NCBI RefSeq assembly: GCF_938036805.1
Contig: NZ_CALHWC010000223.1
Span: forward strand, 1-25,762
Origin: an uncultured Streptococcus sp.
GTDB taxonomy: Bacteria > Bacillota > Bacilli > Lactobacillales > Streptococcaceae
Direction of reading: 5' to 3'
Length of the DNA: 25,762 nt
Positions 7,248-14,533 of the stretch are shown one piece after another. The position numbers and the translations under genes are program-made. Each line of letters opens with the position of its first letter. Within the stretch, counting starts at the first letter, position 1. The notes below the pieces were generated by a model. It was not told where the DNA came from. It did not search any database and worked only from the letters and a program-made list of their open reading frames with translations.

Positions 7248-7260
7248 GAGGAGGTATTCT

Positions 7261-8004
7261 ATGCTGAAGTCGAAAAGAAAGCAGCTGATTCTCGAGAAAG
7301 TTATGAAAGATAAATTTGTTTCTTTAGAGTATCTAGTAAAAGCTTTAGACACTTCAGAATCAACTGTTAGAAGAGATTTAGATGAGCTTGAAAGTGAGCG
7401 GAAGTTGAGGCGTGTACATGGTGGTGCAGAGAGTCTTCACTTCTTGCAGGAGGAAGAAAGCAATCAAGAAAAATCTATCAAAAACATTCAAGAAAAAACT
7501 AGGATTGCTCAAAAAGCAGCCAGCTTGATTCAAGAATACGATGTCATTTTTATTGATGCAGGGACAACCAATGAACTCTTAGTCAATGAATTGCACGATC
7601 CGAGCGTGACGGTGGTAACCAACTCTATCCATCATGCGACTAAGCTGGTGGAGCGTAATATTCCCACTGTAATCATTGGTGGAGTGGTAAAACGCTCGAC
7701 AGATGCTAGTATTGGTGGTGTAGCCCTAAATCAAATCGGACAGCTGAATTTTGACAAGGCTTTTATCGGAATGAATGGAATCGACGATGGATTTTTCACG
7801 ACTCCGGACATGGAAGAAGGAGCGGTGAAACGCGCTATTCTCGAAAATGCCAAGAGAACTTATGTTTTGGCTGATGCTTCAAAGTTAGGCAATACATCTT
7901 TTGCAAAAGTGGCACCAGTATCGTGGGCAAGGCTCATTACAAACCAAACTGAATCTGAAGTGATTCAAAAGATTAAAGAAAAAACGGAGGTCATAGAAGC
8001 ATGA
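7261..8004 (+). CDS. fruR: DeoR-family regulator of the fructose operon
   Basis: This 247-aa transcription factor has an N-terminal DeoR winged helix at about residues 5-57, with the family signature STVRRDLDELE followed by the HGGA turn. A C-terminal DeoRC sugar-phosphate sensor domain contains DAGTTNELL and the late LADASKLG-x-FAKVAP segment. It most likely represses fruRKA until fructose-1-phosphate binds. ATG 7261 is chosen because AGAGGAGG (7247-7254) sits six bases upstream. An in-frame TTG at 7243 lies before that site and is rejected. The stop overlaps the fruK start by four bases (ATGA). The upstream region carries the promoter, cre and phased repeats described separately. Confidence 0.95.
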   Translation: MLKSKRKQLILEKVMKDKFVSLEYLVKALDTSESTVRRDLDELESERKLRRVHGGAESLHFLQEEESNQEKSIKNIQEKTRIAQKAASLIQEYDVIFIDAGTTNELLVNELHDPSVTVVTNSIHHATKLVERNIPTVIIGGVVKRSTDASIGGVALNQIGQLNFDKAFIGMNGIDDGFFTTPDMEEGAVKRAILENAKRTYVLADASKLGNTSFAKVAPVSWARLITNQTESEVIQKIKEKTEVIEA

Positions 8005-8912
8005 TTTATACAGTCACACTCAATCCATCCATTGACTATATCGTTCGCTTGGACCAAGTTCAAGTCGGTAGTGTCAATCGTATGGACAGTGATGATAAGT
8101 TTGCTGGTGGAAAAGGAATCAATGTCAGTCGTGTTTTGAAACGCTTGGGTATTCCAAATACGGCGACTGGATTTATCGGAGGCTTTACTGGTAAATTTAT
8201 CACAGATACATTGGCAGAGGAAGAAATCGAGACACGCTTTGTCCAAGTGGCAGAAGATACGCGTATCAATGTCAAGATTAAAGCAGACCAAGAAACAGAA
8301 ATCAATGGAACGGGTCCAAATGTCGAACCAGCTCAGCTAGAAGAATTAAAAGCAATTTTATCTAGTTTGACAGCAGAAGATACGGTTGTATTTGCTGGTT
8401 CAAGTGCTAAGAACTTGGGAAATGTCATCTACAAGGAGCTGATTGCCTTGACGCGCCAGACTGGTGCGCAAGTGGTTTGTGACTTTGAAGGACAAACCTT
8501 GATTGATAGTTTAGACTACCAGCCACTTTTGGTTAAACCAAACAATCACGAACTTGGAGCTATCTTTGGAGTAAAACTGGAAAGTTTAGATGAAATCGAG
8601 AAATATGCTCGAGAATTGCTGACTAAAGGTGCCCAAAACGTTATCATCTCTATGGCTGGGGATGGTGCACTCCTTGTCACATCTGAGGGAGCTTACTTCG
8701 CAAAACCTATCAAGGGAACAGTGAAAAATTCAGTTGGGGCTGGCGACTCTATGGTCGCTGGATTCACAGGTGAATTTGTCAAATCAAAAGACGCAGTAGA
8801 AGCCTTCAAATGGGGAGTGGCTTGCGGAACGGCAACTACCTTCTCGGATGACTTGGCAACTGCGGAATTTATTAAAGAAACATATGAAAAAGTTGAGGTA
8901 GAAAAACGATGA
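8001..8912 (+). CDS. fruK: 1-phosphofructokinase
   Basis: This 303-aa enzyme of the PfkB/ribokinase family phosphorylates fructose-1-phosphate, the product of the FruA transporter, to fructose-1,6-bisphosphate. The first PfkB signature is GGKGINVSRVLKRLG at about residues 36-50. The second is VGAGDSMVAGF at 245-255 with general base D249. The LacC/FruK-like N-terminus, beginning MIYTVTLNPSIDYIV, is typical. GGAGG at about 7985-7989 precedes the start. It overlaps fruR by four bases and overlaps fruA by four (ATGA at 8909), so the three genes are translationally coupled. Confidence 0.97.
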   Translation: MIYTVTLNPSIDYIVRLDQVQVGSVNRMDSDDKFAGGKGINVSRVLKRLGIPNTATGFIGGFTGKFITDTLAEEEIETRFVQVAEDTRINVKIKADQETEINGTGPNVEPAQLEELKAILSSLTAEDTVVFAGSSAKNLGNVIYKELIALTRQTGAQVVCDFEGQTLIDSLDYQPLLVKPNNHELGAIFGVKLESLDEIEKYARELLTKGAQNVIISMAGDGALLVTSEGAYFAKPIKGTVKNSVGAGDSMVAGFTGEFVKSKDAVEAFKWGVACGTATTFSDDLATAEFIKETYEKVEVEKR

Positions 8913-9400
8913 AAATTCAAGACCTATTGAGAAAAGATGTCATGTTGCTGGATTTGCAGGCAACTGAAAAAACAGCTGTCATCGAAGAGATGATTAAAAG
9001 CCTGGTCGATCACGGTTATGTGACAGATTTTGAAACATTTAAAGAAGGCATCTTAGCGCGTGAAGCCTTGACTTCAACTGGTTTGGGTGAGGGGATTGCT
9101 ATGCCCCATAGCAAAAACTCTGCTGTCAAAGAAGCAACCGTTCTCTTTGCCAAGTCAAATAAGGGTGTTGACTATGAAAGTTTGGATGGTCAACCAACAG
9201 ATCTCTTCTTCATGATTGCAGCTCCAGAAGGTGCTAACGACACCCACTTGGCTGCCTTGGCAGAATTGTCTCAATACTTGATGAAAGACGGTTTTGCTGA
9301 CAAATTACGCAAAGTATCTTCACCAGACGAAGTTATCGCTCTTTTTGACCAAGCGTCTGAAAAGGCAGCTGAACCAGCAACTGTTGCTCCTGCAACTTAG
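8909..9400 (+). CDS. fruA: Fructose PTS FruA, EIIA part, ended by an in-frame TAG
   Basis: This is a 163-aa EIIA-Fru/Mtl domain. The phosphorylation histidine is H67 in EGIAMPHSKN. The domain accepts phosphate from HPr and passes it to EIIB. After an Ala/Pro-rich linker (AAEPATVAPAT, residues 153-163) the frame meets TAG at 9398-9400. The same frame then continues without a shift into GGDFLVAVTAC, the normal start of EIIB, and on to 10870. The full frame of 653 codons equals a typical one-piece FruA. This is therefore a nonsense codon in a linker, not a natural two-gene arrangement. EIIA alone would be made and soluble. Confidence 0.93.
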   Translation: MKIQDLLRKDVMLLDLQATEKTAVIEEMIKSLVDHGYVTDFETFKEGILAREALTSTGLGEGIAMPHSKNSAVKEATVLFAKSNKGVDYESLDGQPTDLFFMIAAPEGANDTHLAALAELSQYLMKDGFADKLRKVSSPDEVIALFDQASEKAAEPATVAPAT

Positions 9401-9457
9401 GGAGGAGACTTCCTCGTAGCTGTTACAGCTTGTACGACAGGCATCGCCCACACTTAT

Positions 9458-10870
9458 ATGGCTCAAGAAGCTCTTCAAAAAGTGGCTGCTGAAATGGGTG
9501 TCGGCATCAAGGTTGAAACTAACGGTGCCAGCGGTGTTGGCAACAAACTGACAGCAGAAGACATCAAAAAAGCTAAAGCAGTTATCATCGCAGCAGACAA
9601 GGCTGTTGAAATGGATCGTTTTGATGGCAAACCTTTAATCAGCCGCCCAGTTGCAGACGGTATCCGCAAGACAGAAGAACTCATCAATTTAGCTCTTTCT
9701 GGCAATGCCGAAGTCTACAAGGCTGCTAATGGTGGCGCTGCAGTAGCTAGCAGCAATGAAAAACTTAGCTTGGGCGGAGCTTTTTACAAGCACTTGATGA
9801 GCGGTGTCTCTCAAATGTTGCCATTCGTCATTGGCGGTGGGATTATGATTGCCATTGCCTTCTTGCTGGATCAGATCTTAGGCGTGCCAAAGGATCAGCT
9901 TTCTAATCTGGGAAGCTATCATGAAATTGCAGCTCAATTTAAGGCAATTGGTGGTGCAGCCTTTGGCTTCATGTTGCCAGTATTGGCTGGTTATATCGCT
10001 TACTCAATCGCTGAAAAGCCAGGTTTGGTTTCAGGTTTCGTAGCCGGTGCAATTGCGAGCAGCGGTGCATCATTTGGTGGTGTTGCCTATGCTGCAGGTG
10101 GTGAGAAGACACTCTCTCTAGCTGGTGTATCATCTGGTTTCCTTGGAGCTCTGGTCGGTGGATTCTTAGCTGGTGGCGTGATTTTAGTCCTTCGCAAATT
10201 ACTTGCAGGTCTGCCTCGCTCACTTGAAGGTATTCGTTCCATCTTGCTCTTGCCACTTCTTGGTGTTCTTGTGACTGGATTCCTTATGCTGGCAGTCAAT
10301 ATCCCTATGTCAGCAATCAATACAGCCCTCAACGATTTCTTGGCAAGTCTGAGCGGAAGCTCTGCTGTCCTTCTCGGTCTCTTGGTCGGTGGTATGATGG
10401 CAGTCGATATGGGTGGACCAGTGAACAAAGCAGCTTATGTATTTGGTACAAGTACACTGGCAAGCACTGTTTCAACTGGTGGTTCTCCAGTCATGGCAGC
10501 GGTTATGGCAGCCGGAATGGTTCCACCGCTTGCAGTATTTGTTGCAACTCTACTTTTCAAAGATAAATTTACTACTGAAGAACGTGATTCTGGTTTGACA
10601 AATATCGTTATGGGACTATCTTTCATCACAGAAGGTGCGATTCCTTTTGGAGCTGCTGACCCAGCCCGTGCTATTCCAAGCTTTATCGTCGGTTCAGCTC
10701 TCACCGGTGCACTTGTCGGTCTATCTGGCATCAAACTTATGGCTCCTCATGGAGGAATCTTTGTAATCGGTTTGACTAACAACCCAATCCTTTACTTGGT
10801 ATATGTATTGATTGGTGCAGTTGTCAGCGGTATTCTCTTCGGATATTTGCGTAAACCACTTGAAAAATAA
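9458..10870 (+). pseudogene. fruA: Fructose PTS FruA, EIIB-EIIC part, cut off by the amber codon
   Basis: The open frame after TAG 9398-9400 runs to 10870. EIIB has its phosphorylated cysteine at codon 175 of the full frame (9431-9433, in AVTACTTGIAHTYMA). The first usable ATG, at 9458, lies nine codons after that cysteine, and no ATG, GTG or TTG occurs in frame between. A product restarted at 9458 would lack the cysteine and could not phosphorylate fructose. The rest is intact: the remaining EIIB, then the EIIC membrane domain from about residue 290 of the full frame, with about eight to ten segments and the EIIC motif EGAIPFGAADP. No ribosome-binding site precedes 9458, though GGGAGGAG directly follows the stop. 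Readthrough, a recent mutation or a sequence error are all possible. Confidence 0.85.
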
Positions 10871-10878
10871 AACCTACG

Positions 10879-10915
10879 CGAAAGAATCTTGATGGTTTGT
10901 CAAGGTTCTTTTTCG
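10879..10915 (+). terminator. Rho-independent terminator of the fru operon
   Basis: AAAGAATCTTGA (10881-10892) pairs with TCAAGGTTCTTT (10900-10911) with one G-T pair, closed outside by CG pairs, with a T5 tract (10909-10913). It begins nine bases after the fruA stop. Confidence 0.8.
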
Positions 10916-11002
10916 TCTTCTAGAATCTTGATAGGCAGAGGTCTCATTATTAGGCGAAATAAAAGGAAATGAAATCTTGATAAAAACTTTACTTACAGAA
11001 AT

Positions 11003-11021
11003 AAAATAAGAAGCGTTCTTT
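11003..11021 (+). repeat. 19-bp copy of the VWA surface-protein gene start
   Basis: AAAATAAGAAGCGTTCTTT here is identical to 11202-11220, codons 2-8 of the surface-protein gene, 199 bases downstream. The core AAGAA-GCG-TTCTT is itself a small hairpin. The flanks do not match and no ATG stands before this copy, so no second gene is encoded. It may be a relic of a duplicated gene or a recombination scar. The rest of 10916-11138 is AT-rich with two further copies of AATCTTGAT (10924, 10972) and no supported gene. Confidence 0.6.
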
Positions 11022-11138
11022 GGATTAATATCTATACCATGTTTTGAAAATAATTTCAAGAATTGAATTTGTTACCAAAGAGAATCTAGAATCTGATTTT
11101 AGTAAATATAGCAAGTTGTTCCGAACATTAGATCATAT

Positions 11139-11167
11139 TTGACAAATCCCCTTGATATTGATATAAT
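11139..11167 (+). promoter_or_regulatory. Full-consensus promoter of the VWA surface protein
   Basis: TTGACA (11139-11144), exactly 17 bases, and TATAAT (11162-11167) are perfect matches at both hexamers. The AT-rich start region follows, and AAAGGAG (11184-11190) precedes the ATG at 11198. Strong constitutive expression is expected unless something represses it. Confidence 0.9.
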
Positions 11168-11197
11168 ATAATCAAAATTTATTAAAGGAGAATACTT

Positions 11198-12589
11198 ATG
11201 AAAAATAAGAAGCGTTCTTTATTTTGGAAATGCAAATCTGTTTTACTTTCAGTTGCCCTAGCATCTGTTTTTACAGCAGTCACACAAGCTGATGCTGATG
11301 AGGTAAATAAGCCAAGTCAAGCTGCTAATGAGCTAGCTCAAGTAAGCTCAAATGAACTTGCTGCTAAAACAACTCAGGCTAATCAACAACTTTCTGAGAC
11401 AGCCAAAGAGATTCAAGAAAAGGTTAGTACTCCAGTAGTGCCAATTGATAAGGCTAAACCTGGTGATGTAGTGAAAGTATCTACTACTTCTACTGATGTC
11501 AAAGTGGATACGAAAGAAAATGAAGCTGGTACAGAAGCTGTTGCTAAAGCAGAGGCTTCTGTGAGTGTTGAGACAACTAGTGTAGCTGCTAAAGGAACTG
11601 CTGTTGGAGAAAAAGCGCCAGTTGCTACATCAAAGACAGTTACCGATCATGTTGATACGGATGAGTATGTAGCTGATGTTACTCAGACCATCAAGAAGAC
11701 AACATTTGAAAAAGTGATGAAAGAAGCAGATGTGACAATTACGAAGCAATCGTCTGGTTCTGCTGATATCGTTTTTACTATTGACAAGTCAGGTTCAATG
11801 GGTTCATCTATTCAGAATGTTATGCAAAATATTGAGGCTTTTGTCCGTGATTTGGCTAGTAAAAAGGTTGATGCTCGTCTTGGCTTAATCGCGTATGAGT
11901 CTGCTAAGAATGTTCAATATTTCGATTTTAATGGGTCTAAATTCACTAAGAATGTAGAAGAGTATATTAAGGCACTTAGATCTATTCAAACAGGCGGTGG
12001 AACAGAAGAGCCTACAGCGCCTCTTCATCATATTGCAACTTCAAAAGATTACGATTGGTCTACAGCTTCTAATAATCGTCGTTTTGCTTTCTTGATTACT
12101 GATGAAAGTATTGATTTCAGTACTCCAGGCATTCCAACAGTAGAAGAAACTCTGAAAGCTCTTAAAGCGGCTGATATTTCCCTATCGGTTGTGGGTGTAA
12201 CATACGAAGAAACGACTTTTAAACCTCTAGTTGAAGGAACAAAAGGTCTTTACCTTGATATCCGTCAAGAATTTTCTAGTCTTTTAAATCGTGATTTTAC
12301 AAATCATGTTGTTAAGACTGTCCAAGAAGGACGTGTTTACCGCATTGTGACAGAGAAATATGACTTCTTGGCAGAAGCACATGTCGTACTTAAGCAAAAA
12401 GCTCCAGCTCCTACAGTAGCGAAACCTATTGGAAGTACGAAGCCAGTTTATCATACTACATCAATTTCTAATAAGGTGGCTGAATTACCAAAAACTGGGG
12501 AGCAAGTTTCTTCAGGTTTGGCTGTAGTTGGAGTAGCATTAGTTGCAGTAGCTTCAGGATTGACTATTGGTGCTAAGAAAAAAGACTAA
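11198..12589 (+). CDS. LPXTG-anchored von Willebrand factor A surface protein
   Basis: The protein has 463 aa. A signal peptide covers about residues 1-33 (basic KNKKR, then a hydrophobic core). A low-complexity Ala/Thr/Val/Glu-rich stalk runs to about 150. A vWA domain follows at about 188-375 with an intact MIDAS: D196-x-S198-x-S200 in FTIDKSGSMG, T269 in GGGTEE and D302 in LITDES. A Pro/Lys linker leads to the sortase signal LPKTG (430-434), a hydrophobic segment and the KKKD tail. It should be displayed on the wall by sortase A and bind a host or matrix ligand through a metal ion; the ligand is unknown. It is short for a streptococcal adhesin. Codons are more A/T-ending than in its neighbours. 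It sits alone between the fru terminator and an IS remnant, which suggests acquisition by transfer. Confidence 0.93.
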   Translation: MKNKKRSLFWKCKSVLLSVALASVFTAVTQADADEVNKPSQAANELAQVSSNELAAKTTQANQQLSETAKEIQEKVSTPVVPIDKAKPGDVVKVSTTSTDVKVDTKENEAGTEAVAKAEASVSVETTSVAAKGTAVGEKAPVATSKTVTDHVDTDEYVADVTQTIKKTTFEKVMKEADVTITKQSSGSADIVFTIDKSGSMGSSIQNVMQNIEAFVRDLASKKVDARLGLIAYESAKNVQYFDFNGSKFTKNVEEYIKALRSIQTGGGTEEPTAPLHHIATSKDYDWSTASNNRRFAFLITDESIDFSTPGIPTVEETLKALKAADISLSVVGVTYEETTFKPLVEGTKGLYLDIRQEFSSLLNRDFTNHVVKTVQEGRVYRIVTEKYDFLAEAHVVLKQKAPAPTVAKPIGSTKPVYHTTSISNKVAELPKTGEQVSSGLAVVGVALVAVASGLTIGAKKKD

Positions 12590-12602
12590 TAGAGTCATGG
12601 AT

Positions 12603-12624
12603 AAAGTAAGTTTTACTTGCTTTT
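12603..12624 (+). terminator. Terminator of the VWA surface-protein gene
   Basis: AAAGTAAGT (12603-12611) pairs with ACTTGCTTT (12615-12623) with one G-T pair and a TTT loop, and ends in T4. It lies 14 bases after the stop. Confidence 0.7.
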
Positions 12625-12648
12625 CGAAAGTGATATAAGTCATGTGAG

Positions 12649-12689
12649 AAAAAGTCTTGGTTTTGTACAATACAGAACTAAGGCTTTTT
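12649..12689. terminator. Long hairpin with T/A tails, probably bidirectional terminator
   Basis: An 18-nt arm (12649-12666) pairs fully with 12672-12689, allowing three G-T pairs, over a 5-nt loop. The arms begin with A5 and end with T5, so either strand could terminate. It lies exactly at the left edge of the IS remnant and would stop its minus-strand transcript. Confidence 0.65.
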
Positions 12690-13110
12690 GGTTCTTTGTT
12701 AACTTGTATCTGGGTGATGTTAGTTAACATTGATTTCTTTATTGATCAATACATAGGAAAGGATGGGCGATAAAAACGTTTATTCCTTAGTTTTTGACTA
12801 TCTTGTTGGATGAGTTTCCAGCATCGTTTTATTGTCTTGTAATCGCGAGATTTTTGATCAAATTGTTTCATGATTTGGATGTGAAGGCAGTCCATAGTCT
12901 GATTTAGGTGTTGTACATGTGAAAGCGATCGAGGACAATTTAAGCAGAAAGAAAGAGATCCTTAGCTATGTTGTAGTATATCCACGGCAATAACTATAAG
13001 TCCGTTTCGAACCAGTCTGGAATAGCGCCGAAAGCAATTACAAGTAGTTACTTGAGCACATCCATCTAAGGTAGTTATAATCTTTCTTGAATTGAAATCT
13101 TGCGCAATAA
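12690..13110 (-). mobile_element. Remnant of an ISL3-family insertion sequence
   Basis: Most of the 640-bp gap after the surface-protein gene is decayed IS DNA. The minus strand encodes fragments of an ISL3-type transposase. A GGTTCTTTGTTAACTTGTA-like sequence at 12690-12708 may be the surviving terminal repeat. It is followed by an 8-bp inverted repeat, TGTTAACT (12697-12704) with AGTTAACA (12722-12729). No matching terminal repeat is visible at the other side and the first part of the transposase gene is missing, so the element is truncated and immobile. The right boundary is approximate. Between 13110 and 13225 I see only AT-rich sequence. Confidence 0.75.
12746..13040 (-). pseudogene. ISL3-family transposase fragment, frameshifted and with stops
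   Basis: Reading the minus strand from 13040 downwards, FRRYSRLVRNG appears first (about 13033-13000). In another frame come YYNIAKDLF and, after a stop, IVLDRFHMYNT (about 12980-12905). In a further frame lies a clean 41-codon block at 12871-12749, containing KRCWKLIQQDSQKL and NKRFYRPSF and ending at a TGA at 12748-12746. The order VxDxFH followed by Q(F)D-KS-YK-xKRxWKLIxxDxxKL is that of the DDE catalytic core and C-terminus of ISL3 (IS1167-type) transposases. At least two frame changes and several stops show that it is dead. Confidence 0.8.
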
Positions 13111-13226
13111 AACTTATTTAAAAATGCTAAATTAAAGATTTGCTTACACTTGTGCAATGTTAGGAGAAGTTTTTTATCTATTTGTTGGGTAGGCTCCTTT
13201 TTTACATAGAAACTTTCCTTAAATTA

Positions 13227-13235
13227 TGTTATAAT
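13227..13235 (+). promoter_or_regulatory. Extended -10 promoter of the DUF1149-degV operon
   Basis: TGT-TATAAT (13227-13235) is a consensus extended -10. No -35 is found at standard spacing. The predicted start is at about 13242, leaving a short leader with AGGAG at 13254-13258 before ATG 13266. Confidence 0.75.
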
Positions 13236-13265
13236 GGACTATCGTATATTTTTAGGAGAATAGTA

Positions 13266-13640
13266 ATGGAATTACAACGTGAACAAGAATTTGTCAGCCA
13301 GTATCATTTTGATGCACGCAATTTTGAATGGGAAAAAGAAAATGGTACACCGGAAACAAAAGTTGATGTGAATTTTCAGCTGATTGAAAGAAATGAAGAA
13401 AAGAATTCAACATCCATGATCGTGATTTTGACTTTCATGATTGTGTTTGATCGTTTTGTGATTAGTGGCACGATTACGCAGACAAATCATATTCAAGGAC
13501 GTTTGGTAGAGGAACCTAGTGAGTTTGAGCATGAAGAAGTGGAAGAATTGGCGCGTCCTTGCTTGACCATGCTCAATCGTTTGACCTATGAAGTGACTGA
13601 GATTGCGCTAGATTTACCAGGTATTAATTTGGAGTTCTAA
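13266..13640 (+). CDS. DUF1149 family protein
   Basis: A 124-aa cytoplasmic protein beginning MELQREQEFVSQYHFDARNF. It is acidic, with beta-strand-like alternation (MIVILTFMIVFDRFVISGTI) and a C-terminal helix containing LARPCLTMLNRLTYEVTEIAL. Size, sequence and position before degV-dapB-cca match the streptococcal DUF1149 family, whose role is unknown. The start is ATG 13266, behind AGGAG and after the promoter. An in-frame start at 13182 would place 28 codons before and across that promoter and is rejected. The stop TAA shares its last A with the ATG of the next gene. Confidence 0.88.
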   Translation: MELQREQEFVSQYHFDARNFEWEKENGTPETKVDVNFQLIERNEEKNSTSMIVILTFMIVFDRFVISGTITQTNHIQGRLVEEPSEFEHEEVEELARPCLTMLNRLTYEVTEIALDLPGINLEF

Positions 13641-14491
13641 TGATGAAATTAGCGGTTATAACGGATTCGTCCGCTTTTTTAACGAATGGCCTTCGTGGAA
13701 ATGACCATCTTTTTGTGCTCGATATTCCAGTAGTGATTGCTGGAGAGACTTATGTGGAAGGAAAAAATCTGACGGCCAGTGAGTTTTATGAGAAAATGGC
13801 TGCTGCAGATGATTTACCAAAGACAAGTCAGCCTAGTGTGGCAGAGTTGGAGGAGACCTTGACGCGTCTTGCCAGCGAGGATTACACGCATGTGCTGGGG
13901 CTCTTTTTATCCAGTGGGATCTCAGGATTTTATCAAAATATCCAGTATCTCAAGGACGAGTTTCCTGATTTGAAAATCGCATTTCCTGATTCAAAAATCA
14001 CCAGTGCTCCGCTGGGGCTCATGGTCGAAAATGCTTTGACTTGGGCTGCGGAAGGGCAGAATTTTGAAGAGGTTTTGCTCAAGATTCAACGACAAATCGA
14101 TGGAACCAGTGCCTTTATCATGGTTGACGATCTCAATCATCTGGTTAAGGGCGGTCGCTTGTCCAATGGCGCAGCTATTTTGGGAAATCTCCTAAGTATC
14201 AAGCCGATCCTGTATTTTAACGATGCAGGTGTCATCGAAGTCTTTGAAAAGATTCGGACAGAAAAGAAAGCGATTAAGAGATTGATTGAAGTAGTGGAGG
14301 AAAAAACTGCCTCTGCTGCTTATCAGGTCATGGTGATTCATGGGAATGCTGAAGAGAAGGCGGAAAGCTTACGCCAGCAGCTGATAGAGGCTGGCATAGC
14401 GGACGATATTTCTCTTGCTACTTTTGGTAGTGTGATTGGAACTCACTTGGGCGAGGGTAGTGTCGCTTTAGCCTACATTCCGCTGGTCTAG
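13640..14491 (+). CDS. DegV family fatty-acid-binding protein
   Basis: A 283-aa cytoplasmic protein of the DegV/FakB fold. The N-terminal ITDSSAFL motif begins at about residue 7, LFLSSGISGFYQN near residues 91-103 holds the conserved Ser-rich lipid-carboxylate site, and VKGGRLSNGAA lies near residue 170. DegV proteins bind one fatty acid; FakB members present it to the kinase FakA for phosphorylation and incorporation into membrane lipid. Which exogenous fatty acid this one prefers cannot be read. The ATG overlaps the DUF1149 stop (TAATG). A second ATG at 13643 is equally spaced from GGAG and could be the true start. It probably belongs to the dapB-cca transcript. Confidence 0.93.
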   Translation: MMKLAVITDSSAFLTNGLRGNDHLFVLDIPVVIAGETYVEGKNLTASEFYEKMAAADDLPKTSQPSVAELEETLTRLASEDYTHVLGLFLSSGISGFYQNIQYLKDEFPDLKIAFPDSKITSAPLGLMVENALTWAAEGQNFEEVLLKIQRQIDGTSAFIMVDDLNHLVKGGRLSNGAAILGNLLSIKPILYFNDAGVIEVFEKIRTEKKAIKRLIEVVEEKTASAAYQVMVIHGNAEEKAESLRQQLIEAGIADDISLATFGSVIGTHLGEGSVALAYIPLV

Positions 14492-14533
14492 AGTTTTGCA
14501 GAGCGGTTAGTCAAGAATAGAGAGAGGTTCTAG

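Noticed and set aside
7243..7260. Upstream TTG start for fruR
   Set aside because: It lies inside the cre palindrome and before AGAGGAGG; ATG 7261 has ideal spacing.
9398..9400. Reading fruA as naturally separate EIIA and EIIBC genes
   Set aside because: The frame is unbroken across the TAG, the combined length equals one-piece FruA, and the second part has no start codon that keeps the EIIB cysteine.
10874..11059. 61-aa minus-strand reading frame after fruA
   Set aside because: It overlaps the fru terminator, has low-complexity composition and lacks a ribosome-binding site; treated as chance.
13163..13197. AGGAG/CTCCT with T6 before the DUF1149 promoter as a terminator
   Set aside because: Five pairs over a loop of about 30 bases; stability is doubtful and no gene ends upstream except the IS remnant.
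13182..13265. 28-codon N-terminal extension of the DUF1149 protein
   Set aside because: The extension spans the extended -10 promoter and the AGGAG that serves ATG 13266.
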